DNA of 64,000 bases from Lamellibrachia satsuma (lineage: Eukaryota; Annelida; Polychaeta; Sabellida; Siboglinidae). Where the stretch lies: assembly GCA_033239005.1 (NCBI GenBank), contig BSQZ01000021.1, forward strand, positions 9,625,016 through 9,689,015, in the 5' to 3' direction. The notes below the pieces were generated by a model. That model did no database searches, was not told where the DNA came from, and saw only the letters and a program-made list of their open reading frames with translations. Positions 34,664 through 47,500 of the stretch are shown here, one piece after another; the first letter of the stretch is position 1; every line of letters starts with the position of its first letter. Made by a program: the position numbers and the translations under genes.

Positions 34664-35869
34664 CGTCGTCTCGGTATCGAAAAATGCAACAGACGAACAA
34701 AAATCAAGGTGAACGCAAAGAATATGATGGGGTCGGGGTTCTCCGAAAATGGTAGCTCAACCAACTTCCGCCGGCTTATTTGGGAAACATGCCAGCGCAC
34801 CATCTGCCGGATAATTTGAGAAAAAAATTATTCAGTCTCTGTGATGTGGCGCCACCGTTTGCATCGTCGACGTCTGAACTTATCGGATAGCCGAACACTT
34901 TCCGGGAATCCCCTCAAAATAAATATTCGGTAAATATAACCTCGAGCACAATATGATTGTCTCTATTAAGCAAAGTTGGAATCGTTTTTGTCAATCTACT
35001 CTGTCAATGGAACATTTATTCTAGTACTTTTATTAAGTCATTTACACTTTTGTGTAGGCGGTATTGTGGTAAATTCTGGTAGCAAGAGTAATTGACATCA
35101 ATGACGTCAGTCAAACTTGGCGAAGTACTATTTGGAGCCGGTACTTTACCAACAATAATACGTGTAAAGAAGTTGAGGTATTACCGAAGCTGTGCATCAA
35201 GTTTTTGTTACATTAAGTTGATGACAAGTAAGCATAATAATGTAGAAACGTGAAACAATTCATGACATTTCGCGGCGACGCGCTGTTGCTGTTACTCTGA
35301 CAGCGCTGTTGCTTGCTACACTGACGGACGGACCCGCACTGACAGCCCTGACCGCACGAAAACAGTTTGTCTTGGACTTGGGTAACCTCGGACTTGGCTC
35401 AGATTTAGTCGACTTTACACGGCCGTCCCCCTTACACAGGGTTACCGATCAGACCCACAGGCTTTGCTGGGTCTGCAGCCTCCGAGAGATGGATCCTAGG
35501 CTAGGGAATATTCTTGCGAAACTGTAATTGTGTAGACAAGGTCTTGAAGTGCGTGTATTGAAATTTAATGAATACTGACACTGACATTGGATCTTTCACT
35601 GAAAGAAAGTTTCAGACTTCTTCACTTCAGAAGTTGATCGAGACAGATCCTATATTATATATAACGTATAAGTAAGTCCTTCAACTAAGTTAAAGTGCAC
35701 ATACAAAAAAAAACAGTTGATCGGTTCATTGCCAGGCCCAGAGGTTTAAAAATTGCTGGATCTTCAGACTTCTTGAGATTGATGAAGAGATGTTCTTGCA
35801 AACCTCTGATTATGTACACAAATCCTTAAAGGACCATAATGATTGAACACTGCATCTGTTCACAACACA
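34664..35869. promoter_or_regulatory. Head-to-head intergenic region, JAGN1 / TAZ-pseudokinase gene
   Basis: About 1.2 kb separates the two start codons, which point away from each other, so the two genes may share a bidirectional promoter. No TATA box or CpG-rich core could be placed with confidence. A 72-codon ORF at 35309-35527 has no recognised features. Confidence 0.35.
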
Positions 35870-36929
35870 ATGGATGCCAAGAGTACTTTCCTGCAGAGTT
35901 CTGACACTGACAGCATTGGAGACCACGAAGCAGATCAAGTAACTTTACTGTTCATCACGTTTCTTCGAAAACTGAATCTGTTTAAATATGATTGGATACC
36001 ACTTGCTGGTGTCTTGAGCAGAAGGTGTCCACAACAATGTATAAGCCGTGTAGGCACTAGAGAACAAGCTGACTTGGCAAATAATACACTGTTGGAGAAA
36101 ACAACCGACCCTGTGGATGAGGCAGCTGAGACAGAGTTACTTGTAAGTTGTGAGAAAACAGCTGGAGCAAACAGAGAGAAGCTGCCTGATGTTATATGTG
36201 AAGCTTCTTGCTTCTTGAATACCACTGCAATGTCATCCCAAAAGGCAGATCAGAAGCCCCGTCTTAAAAGAACTGTCAGCTTCCAGGAAAGCTCTACTAG
36301 ACCAGCACTGAAGAAAGCTCAAAATGTTGATGAAGGAGGTGGAGATACGGGGTGTGCTACTGCTACAGCCAGGAGAAGGGCTCGTTCGAGTGGTTACTAC
36401 ACGGGCAACAGCCGAGAAAGTGATGTGGGAGTACCGAATGATGCAGAAGGTGATGTTTTTCCGCCTGACAGTTCTAGAGATGAAGTTTGTGAAGATGGGG
36501 AAGACCTAGCCAGAGAGGATGTTGAGTCTGTGAGAATTAGCTCTGACTCATCAACATCGTCTTTCATGATTAGTCCTTCTGCTGAATTTCCTGACTTTAG
36601 TGCTCTAGGGGTAGAAGAGGAAGCCCCAGGAGTAGGAGAGTGGGAACCCCCACAAGTAGGACAATTGCAACCCCAAGGGCTAGGTCATTTGCAACCCCCA
36701 GGAGTACAACAGTTCCTAAGAGCAGAAGAGTTTGTGGAAACTGTGTTGGGGTCCAGCGATCCTGACCCCATGTTAGCTGATGATGATGCTCTGATGGCAA
36801 CATACGGTCGTGAACTCCAAGAGGAGAAGATACGCCGCATGATGTGGCAAGGTGTTTCTCTGGAGACTATGGAGGAAGACATTACCAACCATCTACCTGC
36901 TGAAATCGATCTAAGCCCTGCCAACACTG
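35870..36929 (+). CDS. TAZ-pseudokinase exon 1: acidic N-terminal region
   Basis: The first ATG (MDAKST) follows an in-frame TGA at 35840. The exon encodes 353 residues rich in Glu, Asp and Ser, with [11 protein letters not shown] (basophilic-kinase-like site), a Ser cluster (SSDSSTSSF) and imperfect PPGVGxLQ repeats near residues 245-280. The donor is ACTG/GTGAGT. Confidence 0.68.
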
Positions 36930-37840
36930 GTGAGTTAAATGTTTTGAAATTGTCTACTAATTTATCAGTAAGCACTGTGTAAGGTGTGAGAAAATGTTAA
37001 AATATATTCAGTAAATGTAAACAGGTGATGTAAATGACAGTGTTTATGAGAACTAGCAGTTTTTGGTAATTACATAACCTTTTATGTTGATGTATTGAGT
37101 ACAAAATAGTAGCTTTGACTAACATGAAACTGATAATTTTGTGATGTGGCTGTTTTACAAGCTGAAAGTTAAATACAAAACTGACCAGAAACTAAACCAA
37201 GAAGAGATAATATATAATTATAATACCTGAAAATGTCTTTATCCCCAGGTCCAGTAAACCAGCCAACTGAAAACCCATCTGCCTTCAGTGTTGATCAAGT
37301 ACGTATGTGGTTTTTGTCATCAAGATTTAAAACAGAAATGTTTTTCTGTTTACAGTTGCATCAGTTAACATTTTCATATCACTGGGAGTTCGGTATTTTG
37401 AATCAGACTGCTGATTGGGAGATACAATCTCAAAAGATAGATTTTTACCAGCTGCCCAATTTTTTATTCATATACTGGCCTAGCTCTGATGTTGTAAACT
37501 GTTTAGTCAATTTGGCTAAAGCCATAAATTTTTTTTTAATAAAATATAAATTGCTTTAGCCAAACTTTTTTTTAATGCATCAAGACAACAACAAACATTC
37601 ACGTATTCTGCATGCTTTTCAAATAATGCTGGTGGCCAAATTGGTTCAGATGGGTAATTTTTGTTTAGCTAAATCCGATGCCATGTGGCCTATGGCCCAA
37701 ATGGCCACCGGTAGTGTGGCATTGACCCCCCACCCCATAGTGACCCCCCACCCCATAGTGACACCCTGCCGACTCGCTCTCCTCTCCGGGTAAAATGTGT
37801 ATGCGGTGTTGGTTGTAACTCTGTTTATTAAACTAATTTT

Positions 37841-37879
<39 letters not shown>

Positions 37880-40800
37880 TCGTGTCATCGTTACAATGAT
37901 ATCACATTTAGTGTCGTGACCAACGCAATCAGATTAGTCATTACAGGGAAGTACTGTTTGTTAGATGGTTTCACCAGTCATTTACTGACTTGTTTTCCCG
38001 GCGTTTGACTTCTATTTTTGCGAATGGCACGTTCAGGCTATTGTTGCCCAGACTGGCTGGACAGTCTCCATCCTTCACATCACTCAACTTCTGAAGTCCG
38101 TCAACAACCAGTGCCCGGCTGCTGTATGTACGTGCCTGTGTTCATCAGGCAAGATTCGCTCAACTGTCATAACAGCTTCCCGAAACTGAACTCGCTCATT
38201 CCGTTCGCGTCGCTCTACAAGGCGACGTGCAGCACCTTCTTCAACGAAGTCATTATTTCATTGATGGGAGATATGATGAAGAAGCTATGCTGTGGAAAAT
38301 AATTGTTTGTGCAGACAGTAACTTTACTTTAAGTTCTGAACTGGATTTCTTTCCATTCAATAATTGATTAACATTTGTACTGCCAAGCTGGCATTATTAT
38401 TAATAATAACGTTATCGTTTATCTTGCCGCGAACAACAATTCTGCTGGAAGTGAAAGTAACCACAGAAATATGTGTGGTGATAGTATAAGTAACAACAGA
38501 AGTATGTGTGGTGATAGTATAAGTAACAACAGAAGTATATGTGGTGATAGTATAAGTAATAAACAGAAGTATGTGTGGTGATAGTATGAGTAATAAACAG
38601 AAGTATGTGTGGTGATAGTATAAGTAACAACAGAAGTATGTGTGGTGATAGTATAAGTAACAACAGAAGTATGTGTGGTGATAGTATAAGTAACAACAGA
38701 AGTATGTGTGGTGATAGTATAAGTAACAACAGAAGTATGTGTGGTGATAGTATAAGTAACCACAGAAGTACGTGTGGTGATAGTATAAGTAACAACAGAA
38801 GTATTTGTGGTGATAGTATAAGTAACCTCAGAAGTATGTGTGGTGATAGTATAAGTAACAACAGAAGTACGTGTTGTGATAGTATAAGTAACAACAGAAG
38901 TACGTGTGCTGATAGTATAAGTAACAACAGAAGTATGTGTGCTGATAGTATAAGTAACAACAGAAGTATGTGTGGTGATAGTATAAGTAACAACAGACAT
39001 GTGTGGTTATAGTATAAGTAATAAACAGAAGTATGTGTGGTGATAGTATAAGTAATAACAGAAGTATGTGTGGTTATAGTATAAGTAACAACAGAAGTAT
39101 GTGTGGTGATAGTATAAGTAACAATAGAAGTATGTGTGGTTATAGTATAAGTAACAACAGAAGTATGTGTGGTGATAGTATAAGTAACAATAGAAGTATG
39201 TGTGGTTATAGTATAAGTAACAACAGAAGTATATGTGGTGATAGTATAAGTAACAACAGAAGTATGTGTGGTGATAACATTAAGAGAAAATCAGGATGAT
39301 TGAACTGAAATGAGTGGTTCATCACACATTTTAAAAATTGTAACATGATGTTGAGGTCACTGCTGCGATCGGGGGCGAATGTGTTAAAGGGAGGGGGAAT
39401 GTGGCGTTGACCCCCCTCCCATCCTGTAGTGACGCCCCTCCCGACTCCATGCAGGAGAGGGGTGACGGTTTCAAGGAGAGAGAGAGGACGCAGGCCTTGT
39501 TTATTAAACTAACTTATTGTATATATATGTTATGTCATCGTAACCATGATATCACAGCAGCATTTGCCTAGATGTTCAGTAATAACTACTTGGATTATAA
39601 AAATTATATACAGCACCATATGACGGACTGCTAAAGAGTATGACCACTGTGACATGCGATTCAGATATAAACATATTTTCTGGTGATATTCACATAAAAG
39701 TATCACAGATAATTCGTCATAAAATGCTATACATATTTTCACTGCGCATCACAAATGTCCGTTTTTTTTGGTAGCCAAATTCATAAATTGTAAACTTGTC
39801 GAAGATAATGTCCTCTGGAAGCAAATTAGCCAAAATTCAAGACATTTCAGCCAAAAATGTAAATGCTGATGATGACGTTGATCAGAGCATCGGACTTTTA
39901 TTCGGTCAAAGGGACTGGGGTTCAAAACCACCTACTACCATTTCGAAACCTGGGCAATTTCGTTCACCCCACTTTGCCCGTGTCTTTCGGAAGAGACACT
40001 AAAAGCCATTGGTCCCTTCTTCGTTTCTATGCCAGGGAAAGTAAAATATCCCACAAAGGGGGTAAATGTCGTGGACTCAAAGAGTGCTGGTCTCTGTACC
40101 TAACCCACTGATTCTGGCTCCCACGGCCGTGAGAGGCATCGAGAAGGCAGTGTGGACGGCAGTAGTGTCGTAGCTGACTCCATACTAGGGTCTACAGCAG
40201 AATATGATGATGATGTTTAACTTTATTACATGGTTGTTTGTTCATTGTTTTGTTAATAAAGAATAGAACAAAGTTTCCATGTTTTATGTAACATTTTATT
40301 GTTAAGTGATTATCAGCTGTCTCCTCAACATAATTACTATTCCTACTGTTAATTTTCTATATATACATATTTTTTTTATTTATTTGATTTTGTTTAAATC
40401 TGGTATACACAATGTCATAAAATATTTGACTATCAGGCTATCTGGTGTCAATACAGCTACACAAGTGTGCGCACTTTGTGCTTTTGTGTTAAAAAACACA
40501 AAATGTTGTTGATCTCGATGCTTGTAAACAATTATGGTAATATTGTGAGCACTGTATACAGGGTTGTTTGATTTAAATCATTTGATTTAAATCATTGATT
40601 TAAATCATGATTTAAATCGCTCCAAAACAATAATTGATTTATGATTTTTTTTACTTCCGGTTTTTTTAATCGCTAATTTATATGAATTTAACACAAATAA
40701 TTGTTGTGTGTGTGTGTGTGTGTGTGCGTGTGTTTGTGCACATCTCCTGATTTTAAATTGTGAAAACTTAACTTGTATACTTTAAATGTTAGTTTAAGCT

Positions 40801-43800
40801 AATTATTTGTGAGTAATTAATACATCATAGTATTGTGCATTAACTCATTATGTACAGTATATTGTGATGAATCCCTGAATGTTCTGAACTGCGTTTTCAG
40901 GACATTTGTCATAGATTACAAATGGCCGCCCAGTGTGATCTTCCGGAGTGTGCTTTCTTGCCTTGTATTCAGGTGTGTGACTACAGTGGAAAACACTGAA
41001 CAATTGAGTTCTAGTTAATTATTTTATTGTGTCAGGCAAATTAGCTTAAATGAAAAAAATTCAAAGTTTCCTCATGCAGTTTACAATATTTTTATAAAAC
41101 ATTGTCAATCATTAAAAGCTACTATGAATTATGAGAAGTTATCACATTTTATTAATACAGTGGCCTCGTCTATAAGGACTCCCACTGTAACAAACATCTG
41201 CGTAAAAGGAACAACTTTGAACTGTTCTGACCAGCAACGTTCTATGTACCCACGGATATAAGGAACGTCGGATATATTTTATGGTTTCACCAAGTCATAA
41301 CGTTTTCCTTATAGCGATATCCCACTGTAAATACAGTTATAATGTACAAAATGAACAGCAATAAAACTAAGCACATATATATGCATAAATAATTATAATA
41401 ATATTTGCATAACTAAGGCATCCCTCCTCAATTCGATATTTTCCCTGACTCATTTTGCGAACATTTGAATCTATCTAGTGTCCATTACAGTATGTTTTTG
41501 TTTGTATACATTTATTATTTAGTTTTGGTGAAATCATTGGACAATTGAATTAGCTTTGACCAGATCCACAAAAAAATTCAGCAAAATAGGACAAAAGTGG
41601 TATGATTCTATGTATTATAACACAATGCTATTCCCTCTTCCATAAGTTACCCGACTGTGCATAATATTAACTATTCACACACTACAAATTTGAACATCAA
41701 CAAATATGTTTCATGGTGGGCTACATCAATTGAAGTTTGTGCTATCCAGTGTAGGTGTTATAAAATCATATCTTAGTCAAAACTAAATTATTATTGAACT
41801 GTGTGAGCTGAATTATGAATGGTTGTGAGATTTTATCAGGTGCATAAACAATGGTACAATACTGTGGTTTTGTTTGTTTAATTTAAATTATTCAAGGCAG
41901 CACATGCATTTTATATTTTGTGTACTGATTGTAATGGTTATTTCACAGACTTGATTAATGTTGTCATTTACCGAATTCAATTACTATGAAGGTTGTGTCA
42001 ATGTTGTAGGGTCAACAGGAGTTGACGGCTGTTACGATGTACCTCGAGATATTACAGGCAGTGCCATCTTGTGTCGAAATTGAAAAACAAAAGTTACGCT
42101 ACCTCTTAGATCACGCGACTTCCTGTGAGGATGAACTGCGATGTACCGTTCCATGGTGCCACTTCATCTTCGTCTCCAGGTTTTTATTGCATGTGTTTCT
42201 TAATAGAGCCAACTGGAGTATCATGTTTCATGTTTTTTTTGCTCACTAGATGGCAGGCATGTATAAACCCAATGCATTGTGGGATCGAGTGTCAACAGAC
42301 TGTAATTACAACACGTAATTTTGGGCTTTAAATTAGAGAGTCGGAACAGTGCCGTATCCATGACAAGGACAAGAACGCAAATAATTTAAGAATTATAGTT
42401 TCAGCAAAGAATACATCGTAGCAACAATAATGCATAGTAATGTTAAACAGAAATCAGAATGCAAAAATCGGCTGATCTTACATTTGTATAACTTCGAACC
42501 CAATACAGCGTGCGTTTGCCTAGATACACGGTTGTTTTAGCGCATGGCGAAAGAATAGCACTAATTACATGTCGTATTTCTGTTGACAATCTCACACAAT
42601 TTCACCTTTACATTAGTGTTATATTATGCACCGGGGGTGCCACGGGTTATTCTGGGTAAGCTCTTTTAATTTAGCTTGTCCTGAATCGCAAGGCAATAAC
42701 AGATATATCCCTCACCATAAAGTGCTTTTTGTGAAGACATTTCTGTGGCAGAATCTGTGAAGTCTGTAGCAAAGACAATATGTTTTGGCCGAATCGCAAC
42801 TTTCTTAGGTTCACAGATCGTTATGCGTATTTATTTTCAGTAAAAATCTGCAAAAATTGCACCTTGCAAATGACAAAGAAAAGTGGAATAGACACATTTA
42901 CAACTTAAATATATTAATTGGCTGAAAAACATTTAAAGTGTTTTTTTCTATAAAAAAATTTCCATTGGGTGGGAAGGGGAGACATATTTCACACCCACCC
43001 AATTTGGAACTTAATCACCCGTAATCAATAAAGTGGGTGCCCCTTTTTTCCTGAGATTTTCATTTGTGGTTTTAGGGCATTTGACAGATGTTTACCTGGC
43101 CTATGATTTCAGTTTGGAGCATGGCATAGAGTTGGACAGGCTGGAACTGTGTCTCCATGAGAAATACTATACAGGTCACCGTGACGTCTTCAGTCATTCA
43201 ACAGAGCAATGTGATCTCATACAGGTATTGTGAAAGTGAAACCAAGTAAATAATTTTTCCTATTCACAACAGTCAAGATTTATTTACTTGACATTTCGGC
43301 TACCGTCATTAACTTCACCAGGAGCTGAATCCTGGGACAGCTAGTTCTTTTTCTGCCCGCCAGTTGGCGTAGCAAGCAGAACAACTCAGCCATGTACAGA
43401 GAGGCCACCAATGGTAGTCGAAAAGTAAAATAAGTAAATCTCAACAATTGTGATTAGAAGAAAATCGTTGCTTCATTATTCTTGGATAACTTGATGAACA
43501 TTTTCACGAAAATATAAAGGTTGTATCACTTCTGTCTGGCATTTGCATCTGGTTGACACTGGATATTGGTAGAATGCAACAACTTAATGTGATGTCAGTC
43601 TATGTTTGTATTTGTTTGTACAGCTGGGACAAGTACTTGGTATGTCATGTTTGTACAGCTGGTACAAGTACTTTGTATGTCATATTTGTACAGCTAGAAC
43701 AAGTACTTGGTATGTTATGTTTATACAGCTGGGACAAGTACTTGGTATGACATGTTTGTACAGCTGGGACAAGTACTTGGTACGTCATATTTGTACAGCT

Positions 43801-44192
43801 GGGACAAGTACTTGGTATGTTATGTTTGTACAGCTGGGACAAGTACTTGGTATGTCATGTTTGTACAGCTGGGACAAGTACTTGGTATGACATGTTTGTA
43901 CAGCTGGGACAAGTACTCTTGGTATGTCATGCCGAATAAACCATATAGGCGTCATCCATCTTTACCTATAAATGTCCTCAGCAGATATGCACTGTAGGAC
44001 ACACTAGATGACGTTATCAAATGCACTTATATAACAGTTGTGCTCACAAAGTACTCATGCAGTGCTTATATTTTCATGAGTAAAGGACTGAGTCCGAATG
44101 GAATGGGTCAGCCATGGTCGCCATGACGATGATGTGCGTCACCGATCAGAACTCACAACTCAGAAACAGTTTATTTGACCTATTTAGACATA

Positions 44193-44240
<48 letters not shown>

Positions 44241-44531
44241 ACCTTGATAATATAAATATTAAGTAAGGTCGGCAAACTCCCATTAAGACATGATGTCGCT
44301 AACATGGGAGACACCCCATAAATGTAAACATTAACAATATTAACTTAATATGATCTGATTAGTAAAATATATATAATATATATATATATATTTTACTAAT
44401 CATATTAGTAGGCATATATATATTATATATATATATATATGCCTACTGGACATATATATAGATATATATATATATATATATATATATGCCTACTGGACAT
44501 ATATATATATATATATATATATATGCCTACT

Positions 44532-44577
<46 letters not shown>

Positions 44578-47500
44578 TATATATATATATTTACATATAT
44601 ATTTACTCAAGTCCTTTAAATTTTTTTTAAATGGCTGGCAAAATAGAAAATGGACGATAATTGTCAAGGTTAGAATCATCACCTTTTGTGAAGAGAGGTA
44701 TGACTTTAGCATTTTCTTATTTGTTTGGAAATATGCCAGTCATTATAGATTGATTAATAATTAGAGTGAATGCATGGCTAATATCATGTTTTTCTATTTT
44801 AATAATTTTTTGGGTATACCATCTTTTCCACAACTAGATTTTGGAAGTAAACGATTAAGTGGACAGTAGTATCCACTTCAATCGGCTGAAGGTGTGAAAT
44901 ATTGGGTTTTTCAATTAATCTTTGTAGGATTTACCTCCAGTTGTAGTTATTTTAGATTCTAGAGTAGGACCAATATTAGTAGAAAAACAAGTTAAATTTA
45001 TTGGCAATATTGCATTTGTCGCTTACCATTTCCCCATCAACTTTGAAAGAATCTGGGAATTGTTCTTTCTTTGGATTTTTCTGAATAATTTCTTTAATTA
45101 AGCACCATGTCTTTTTAACATTGTGTTTATGCTTTTCAAAACTGGACTGATCATGCATTTGCTTTGCTAATCGAATATTTCTTTTAAGAATTATACCATA
45201 AGTATGTAAGTTAGTTTTGAGTCTATGATACTGCTCTGTGTTTACGGGAGTCTGTTTTATTCTTGAATACAATTTATTTCTAAACTCAATCGACCTAATA
45301 ATACACTGGGTAATCCAAGATGTTTTCTTGCGTTTATATCTGTTAAATTTAATCATTTTAATAGTTATGAATTTATCCATAGCAGTAGTGACGATTTCCT
45401 CAAGGGCATTGTAGTTTTTATTGGGGTCTGCATGATTATCCTTGTTAAGTTTATTATAAATATATGAGTTTATTATTTCCATTTAAAATTTATTGAGTGA
45501 GTCAGGATTATGCTGCTTTATTTGTATAATTTTTGGTTTAGTATTAGTAGTTTGGACATAGTCCAGACAAAGAAAATATGGAAATTGATCAGAAATATTG
45601 CTTACTAAGATACCAGCTGAGGATTTCTAGAATCCTTCTGACAAATTACATAGTATAACATGATATTTCAATAAAGTGACCTAACCATATGTCTGACTTA
45701 TTGTAGATATTTAACTATTTGAAATTGTATTTGTTGCTAAGATAGATTGGTAGACCAGCGTGTGCACTACAGATTTTGCCTTGGCATATTAATTTTTAAC
45801 AAGATTTAGATTTAACAAGATTGCCATCCCAAACAACAAGTTCCAGATGGCAAGTGGACAAGGAAGCCATCGGCTTATCGAGAGTCCAACAATTTTATCA
45901 TCTATGTATAGCCCGCCCAGATATCTGTCAATTCTATTTTTAAACATATTCACATTACTAGCATTAACACAATCATTTGGCAGTTTGTTCCATTCATTTA
46001 TCACTCTCTGTGAGAAAGAGTACTTTCTCATGTCCAACCTACACTGCTCCTTAACTAATGTTGCTTTGTGTCCTCTGGTTCTACTGCCTTCTTAAGTTTG
46101 AAGAACATATTCCTATCAACATCCTCATAACCATTCACTATTTTAAACACTTCTATTTGGTTTCCTCTTAGTCTCCTGGTCTCTAGTGCTGTCAAACCAC
46201 ATTGTAATACGCGGCTTTCATAACTAAGGGCTCTCAATTCTGGAATCATTTTAGTTGCTCTTCGTTGTATTCTTTCTAGCTTGTCTATGTCCTTCTTACC
46301 GTACGGCCTCCATGCTTGAATACAATATTCAAAATGTGTTCTAACTACTGCTTTGTACAGGGGTACAATTAGCTGTTTCTCCTTATAGTTCTGTGATAGA
46401 TAGTTCTCGTAATTAGCCCTAGAATTTGATTTCCTTTTGAAGCAGCAATCCCACATTGCTCTGAAACTTTCATGTCAGCACTAAATGTTACTCCTAAGTC
46501 TTTTTCTTGTGTGGTTAGTAGCCAGCCAATGTGTAGCCATCTATTTGTAGCCATCTATTTGTAATAACTAAGTATCAGCTTCTTCAAGTTTCCTGTAAAC
46601 ACAGAGCACTAATCTCCCAACCACTGCTTTTAAATGTCTCTAGATAGCTTTGTTTTAATTTCGTAAATTTTTGCATTTAAACTCTAACTATTTAGACCGA
46701 GTACAATAAACTTACTTTGCTTGTTCGTTAGTTGATTACATTGTCATCATCAAAGTAAGGTGATTGCTGGAGTGTTTAATTTTCCCCATCTTCATTAATT
46801 TCATCTATTTTTAAGATGCGATAGAGTTAATTTTTTTCTAGACCACCAAAATGTGCTAAGAAATAATTGTTATTAATCATATTGGATAAAAATAAAATAC
46901 AAAATACTCATCATGTAAACACGTACTAGTCGTAGATGTGTAGATATGACACAATATAGTAATTATGTAATCAATAAATGTATTGTATAACATATTTTTT
47001 ATCTTTCATTGATTGCTGATTTTCGTTAAATTGTCTCCAGTGAATTGGAGTTTGGTACAGGGAGCATTTCAGATTGCCACCAGCCATATTTGTCTACACA
47101 CTACACATCACGAGTCCGGATTTATCTTAACTGCCCATATAGAAACCTGTTCGCTTGATCTTGTCACCGTCCCATCCCAGCTTGAAGAGGTCATCCGGAT
47201 TGACAATGGCCACTTTAAAGGTCATCCTAAACACGATCAGGTGGGGCAGTAATATAATTTAAGGGTCTTTGAGTGATCTATGCATTTATTTATATGAAAG
47301 CTGTCATCTCTTAATGCACCCAGCCATGTCTGGTCAGTTGCAGCATGACGTACCCCATCAGAGACCCAGTTATGAAGTCTTGGCACGGCTTGCCCCTTAC
47401 AAAGATGTCTTCCTTGTCATTGACCTCATCACAAGCCTCACGAGTAGACCCGCCTACTTTGTTATCAAGCAGGTCAGTGTGTTTAATTTTTCTTTTTATC

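Noticed and set aside
35309..35527. 72-codon ORF between JAGN1 and the pseudokinase gene
   Set aside because: No domain, no splice logic and a poor start; left as spacer.
38412..39299. 193-codon ORFs on the minus strand and [11 protein letters not shown] repeats on plus
   Set aside because: A 33-bp unit keeps frames open on both strands; it lies within an intron and has no flanking coding features.
43606..43997. ORFs of [19 protein letters not shown] type
   Set aside because: A 35-bp unit read through all three frames; no start or splice support.
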